A DNA stretch of 8,539 bases from Eggerthellaceae bacterium. GTDB taxonomy: Bacteria > Actinomycetota > Coriobacteriia > Coriobacteriales > Eggerthellaceae. The stretch spans positions 1 to 8,539 of the forward strand of contig JAFUCW010000142.1 of assembly GCA_017459485.1 (NCBI GenBank), given 5' to 3'. Of the stretch, positions 6,076 to 8,539 are shown piece after piece (position 1 is the stretch's first letter; the number at the start of each line of letters is the position of its first letter). The notes under the pieces were generated by a model that saw only the letters and a list, made by a program, of their open reading frames with translations, had not been told where the DNA came from and did not search any database. Both the position numbers and the translations under genes were made by a program.

Positions 6076-6101
6076 GTGCGGCGTTTGCATAAGACAAAAC
6101 G

Positions 6102-8539
6102 CTACCCTTCTGCAGAAGCGTCGGGGGAAGCATACATGCCCACCAACTTCTCCAAATGCTCGTAGCGATCCTTTGCCGCCTGCTCGTTGCGCTTGAAGAG
6201 GGCCTTCGAGCGGGCCGGGAATTCGCGCGCCAAACGGCTGTAGCGAGCTTCGTTGGCAAGGAACTCCTGGTAGCCACCTGCAGGCGCCTTGGAGTCCAGA
6301 ACGAACTTGTTGCCGTCTTCTGCTTCGGGGTTGAAGCGGAAGAGGTTCCAATAGCCGCAATCCACGGCCTTTTTCATCTCGTCTTGGCAGTTGATCATGC
6401 CGCCCTTGATGGAGTGCATCTCGCAAGGGCAGTAGCCAATGATCAGCGAAGGTCCATGGTAGGCTTCCGCCTCGACGATGGCCTTGATAGTCTGCGCGGG
6501 CTTGGACCCCATGGCCACCTGTGCCACGTAAACATACCCATAGGCCATGGCAATCTCTGCCAGGCTCTTCTTCTTGACTTCCTTGCCTGCTGCTGCGAAC
6601 TGCGCAACCTGACCGATGTTGGATGCCTTGGATGCCTGGCCGCCGGTGTTGGAGTAGACTTCGGTGTCGAACACGAACACGTTGACGTCTTCCCCGCTGG
6701 CAAGCACATGGTCCAATCCGCCGTAGCCGATGTCGTAAGCCCAACCGTCGCCGCCGAAAATCCAGACTGACTTCTTGGAAAGGAAGGAGCTTTCGGCAAG
6801 AATCTCCTTGGCAAGAGGGCTTGTGGACTTCTTCAGCGCATCGACGTACTTCTCGGTCGCCTTCGCAGAAGCTTCGCCATCGTCCATCGTGCGTATCCAG
6901 GCCTTGGCAGCACGCTTAAGCGCATCGGAGCAGCGGCCCGCTAGCAGCTCTTCGGTCTTTGCAAGCAAGTTTGCGCGCACGGCTTTCTGGCCAAGAAGCA
7001 TGCCCAAACCATGCTCTGCGTTGTCTTCGAACAAGGAGTTAGACCAAGCAGGTCCGCGCCCTTCGGCGTTGACCGTGTAGGGCGAGGTTGCCGCGGGGTT
7101 ACCCCAGATCGACGAGCAGCCCGTAGCATTTGCGATGTACATGCGATCGCCGAACAGCTGCGTGACCAAGCGTGCGTAAGCGGTCTCGGCGCAACCAGCG
7201 CACGCACCGGAGAACTCGAGCAAAGGCTGGGCGAACTGGCTGTCCTTCACCGTGGTGCCTTCGAGCTTCGGCTTGCGAGAAACCTTTTCCACGCAGTAGT
7301 CGAACGCCTTCTGCTGCGGCAACTCGCCTTCGGTGGGAGCCATGGTTATGGCCTTGGTCGGACATTGGCCTATGCACACGCCGCAGCCCATGCAATCGAG
7401 TGGCGAAATGGCGAGCGTGTACTTCAGGTTCGCCATGGCCTTGCCCTTGCCGTCTGCGTACTTAAGCTCGTCGGGAGCCGCCTTCACTTCGGCGTTGGTC
7501 AGGCCGAACGGGCGAATGGTGGCATGTGGGCACACATAGGCACAGTTGTTGCATTGGATGCATTTCTGCGCATCCCACGTGGGAACGGAAACGGCCACGC
7601 CGCGCTTTTCGTAAGCAGCGGCGCCCAGCTCGAATTGGCCGTCCACGTGGGGCACGAACACAGACACGGGTAGGCTGTCGCCGTCCATCATGGAGACGGG
7701 TTCCATGATTTCGGAGACCTGTTTGACCACTTCCTTGCGGCCGGTGAGCTTGTGAGCGGCCTTGCGCTCTTTCGCGTCTTTCCAGCTGGCGGGAACTTCG
7801 ACCTTCACGTAAGCAGTTGCGCCCGCGTCGCTGGCCTTGTGGTTCATGTCGACGACGTCTTGGCCCTTCTTCAGGTATGACTTGGTGGCGGCGTCCTTCA
7901 TGTACTGGATGGCCTTCTTCTGCGGCATGATGTTGGCCAGGCTGAAGAACGCTGACTGAAGAATGGTGTTAGTGCGCTTGCCCATGCCGATTTCCGCCGC
8001 AAGGTCGATGGCATTGATCAGGTATACGTTGATCTTGTTCTTGGCGATGTATTGCTTGGCTTCTGCGGGAAGGTGATTGTCAAGGTCTTCGGGCGACCAC
8101 TGGCAATTGATCAAAAACGTGCCGCCGGGCTTCACGTCGCGCACCATCTTGAACCCCTTGATGATGTAGCTGGGGTTGTGGCACGCCACGAAGTCAGCCT
8201 TGTTCACGCAGTACGTGGAGCGGATAGGGCTGTCGCCGAAACGCAGGTGGCTGATGGTTACTCCGCCGGTCTTCTTGGAGTCGTACTGGAAGTAGGCTTG
8301 CACGAACTTGTTGGTGTGGTCGCCGATAATCTTGATAGAGTTCTTGTTCGCACCCACCGTGCCGTCGCCGCCCAGACCCCAGAACTTGCATTCGATCGTG
8401 GAAGGATCGGCAGTGTTGGGGCTGTTCGGATCTTCGGGCAGCGAAAGGTTGGTCACGTCGTCGACGATGCCCACGGTGAACTCGCGAGCAGGCTTTGCTT
8501 TCTTGAGCTCCTTGAAGATGGCGAATGCACTGGAAGGCG
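6102..8539 (-). CDS. nifJ: Pyruvate:ferredoxin (flavodoxin) oxidoreductase, C-terminal two thirds; 5' end outside window
   Basis: This enzyme oxidatively decarboxylates pyruvate with CoA to acetyl-CoA and CO2 and passes electrons to ferredoxin or flavodoxin. It is a cytoplasmic, oxygen-sensitive enzyme of anaerobes. The frame stays open to the window edge: before the GTG at 8474 come 21 more codons, ending in AKPAREFT, which run into VGIVDDVTNLSL, a typical internal segment. So that GTG is an internal Val, not a start. Counting the 811 visible residues: gamma-type domain about 50-210; EKR segment ELGAAAYEKRGVAV at 303-316; two 4Fe-4S motifs, CIQCNNCAYVCP (326-337) and CMGCGVCIGQCP (382-393). 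The thiamine diphosphate domain (about 440-715) has CAGC (C446, C449), C474 and C705 as probable ligands of the third cluster, and GDGWAYDIGYGG (596-607) for Mg/TPP binding. About 370-390 N-terminal residues should be missing, given the family length near 1,170-1,200. There is no C-terminal extension. Confidence 0.97.
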   Translation of the reverse strand, partial: PSSAFAIFKELKKAKPAREFTVGIVDDVTNLSLPEDPNSPNTADPSTIECKFWGLGGDGTVGANKNSIKIIGDHTNKFVQAYFQYDSKKTGGVTISHLRFGDSPIRSTYCVNKADFVACHNPSYIIKGFKMVRDVKPGGTFLINCQWSPEDLDNHLPAEAKQYIAKNKINVYLINAIDLAAEIGMGKRTNTILQSAFFSLANIMPQKKAIQYMKDAATKSYLKKGQDVVDMNHKASDAGATAYVKVEVPASWKDAKERKAAHKLTGRKEVVKQVSEIMEPVSMMDGDSLPVSVFVPHVDGQFELGAAAYEKRGVAVSVPTWDAQKCIQCNNCAYVCPHATIRPFGLTNAEVKAAPDELKYADGKGKAMANLKYTLAISPLDCMGCGVCIGQCPTKAITMAPTEGELPQQKAFDYCVEKVSRKPKLEGTTVKDSQFAQPLLEFSGACAGCAETAYARLVTQLFGDRMYIANATGCSSIWGNPAATSPYTVNAEGRGPAWSNSLFEDNAEHGLGMLLGQKAVRANLLAKTEELLAGRCSDALKRAAKAWIRTMDDGEASAKATEKYVDALKKSTSPLAKEILAESSFLSKKSVWIFGGDGWAYDIGYGGLDHVLASGEDVNVFVFDTEVYSNTGGQASKASNIGQVAQFAAAGKEVKKKSLAEIAMAYGYVYVAQVAMGSKPAQTIKAIVEAEAYHGPSLIIGYCPCEMHSIKGGMINCQDEMKKAVDCGYWNLFRFNPEAEDGNKFVLDSKAPAGGYQEFLANEARYSRLAREFPARSKALFKRNEQAAKDRYEHLEKLVGMYASPDASAEG

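Larger units (their letters stand above)
5760..6101. other. Non-coding region between the oxidoreductase and the permease genes
   Basis: No credible gene lies in these 342 bases, which are distinctly AT-rich toward 5930-6040. They hold the oxidoreductase terminator (6043-6075), the permease ribosome site AAAGGA (5769-5774), a possible -10 box, a 9-bp inverted repeat, and at least four TGTAC or TGTGCA sites. ATTATGTAC occurs twice (5834-5842 and 6012-6020). I looked for a purine riboswitch and did not find its conserved core. Confidence 0.7.

Noticed and set aside
8472..8474. GTG as start of the oxidoreductase
   Set aside because: The frame continues to the window edge with typical family sequence, and the GTG encodes an internal Val in a TVGIVDDVT segment.
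1..8539. CRISPR arrays, tRNA or rRNA genes, insertion sequences
   Set aside because: No regularly spaced repeats, no cloverleaf or rRNA sequence and no transposase-like protein were seen.

Overview
The window reads as a chromosomal segment of a strictly anaerobic, moderately GC-rich bacterium. The single-chain pyruvate:ferredoxin oxidoreductase points to an anaerobe. The overall style (moderate to high GC, sparse intergenic DNA, OafA-type acyltransferase with a fused SGNH domain) would fit an actinobacterial gut or oral anaerobe such as the Coriobacteriia/Eggerthellaceae, but this placement is an inference, not a proven assignment.

All five confidently called genes lie on the minus strand, so the window is transcribed from right to left. 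From right to left: (1) the C-terminal two thirds of pyruvate:ferredoxin oxidoreductase (6102-8539, cut by the window edge), closed by a strong intrinsic terminator (6043-6075); (2) a 342-base intergenic region (5760-6101) with several TGTAC/TGTGCA-type palindromes and a 9-bp inverted repeat; (3) an AzgA/PbuG-like purine permease (4335-5759); (4) a large membrane O-acyltransferase with an extracytoplasmic SGNH part (1677-4229); (5) a bacterial-type poly(ADP-ribose) glycohydrolase of the TIGR02452 family (708-1592); (6) a 60-residue two-helix membrane protein (241-423) with its own promoter and terminator. At the left edge an open plus-strand frame (1-147) may be the cysteine-rich end of a convergent gene.

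The genes do not form one obvious pathway: central carbon/redox metabolism, purine salvage, envelope decoration, ADP-ribose removal and an unknown membrane peptide. Two features tie or distinguish the region. First, an 18-of-19 identical element (GAATGTGTACATT[C/T]TTTCA) lies in the same orientation upstream of the permease and of the small membrane protein, suggesting a shared regulator. Second, the acyltransferase carries two tandem SGNH domains that align without a gap over 152 residues (about 36% identical by hand count). The first keeps the Ser, Asn, Asp and His positions of the hydrolase fold and the second has lost all four, so it looks like a pseudoenzyme domain. That is the most unusual thing in the window.
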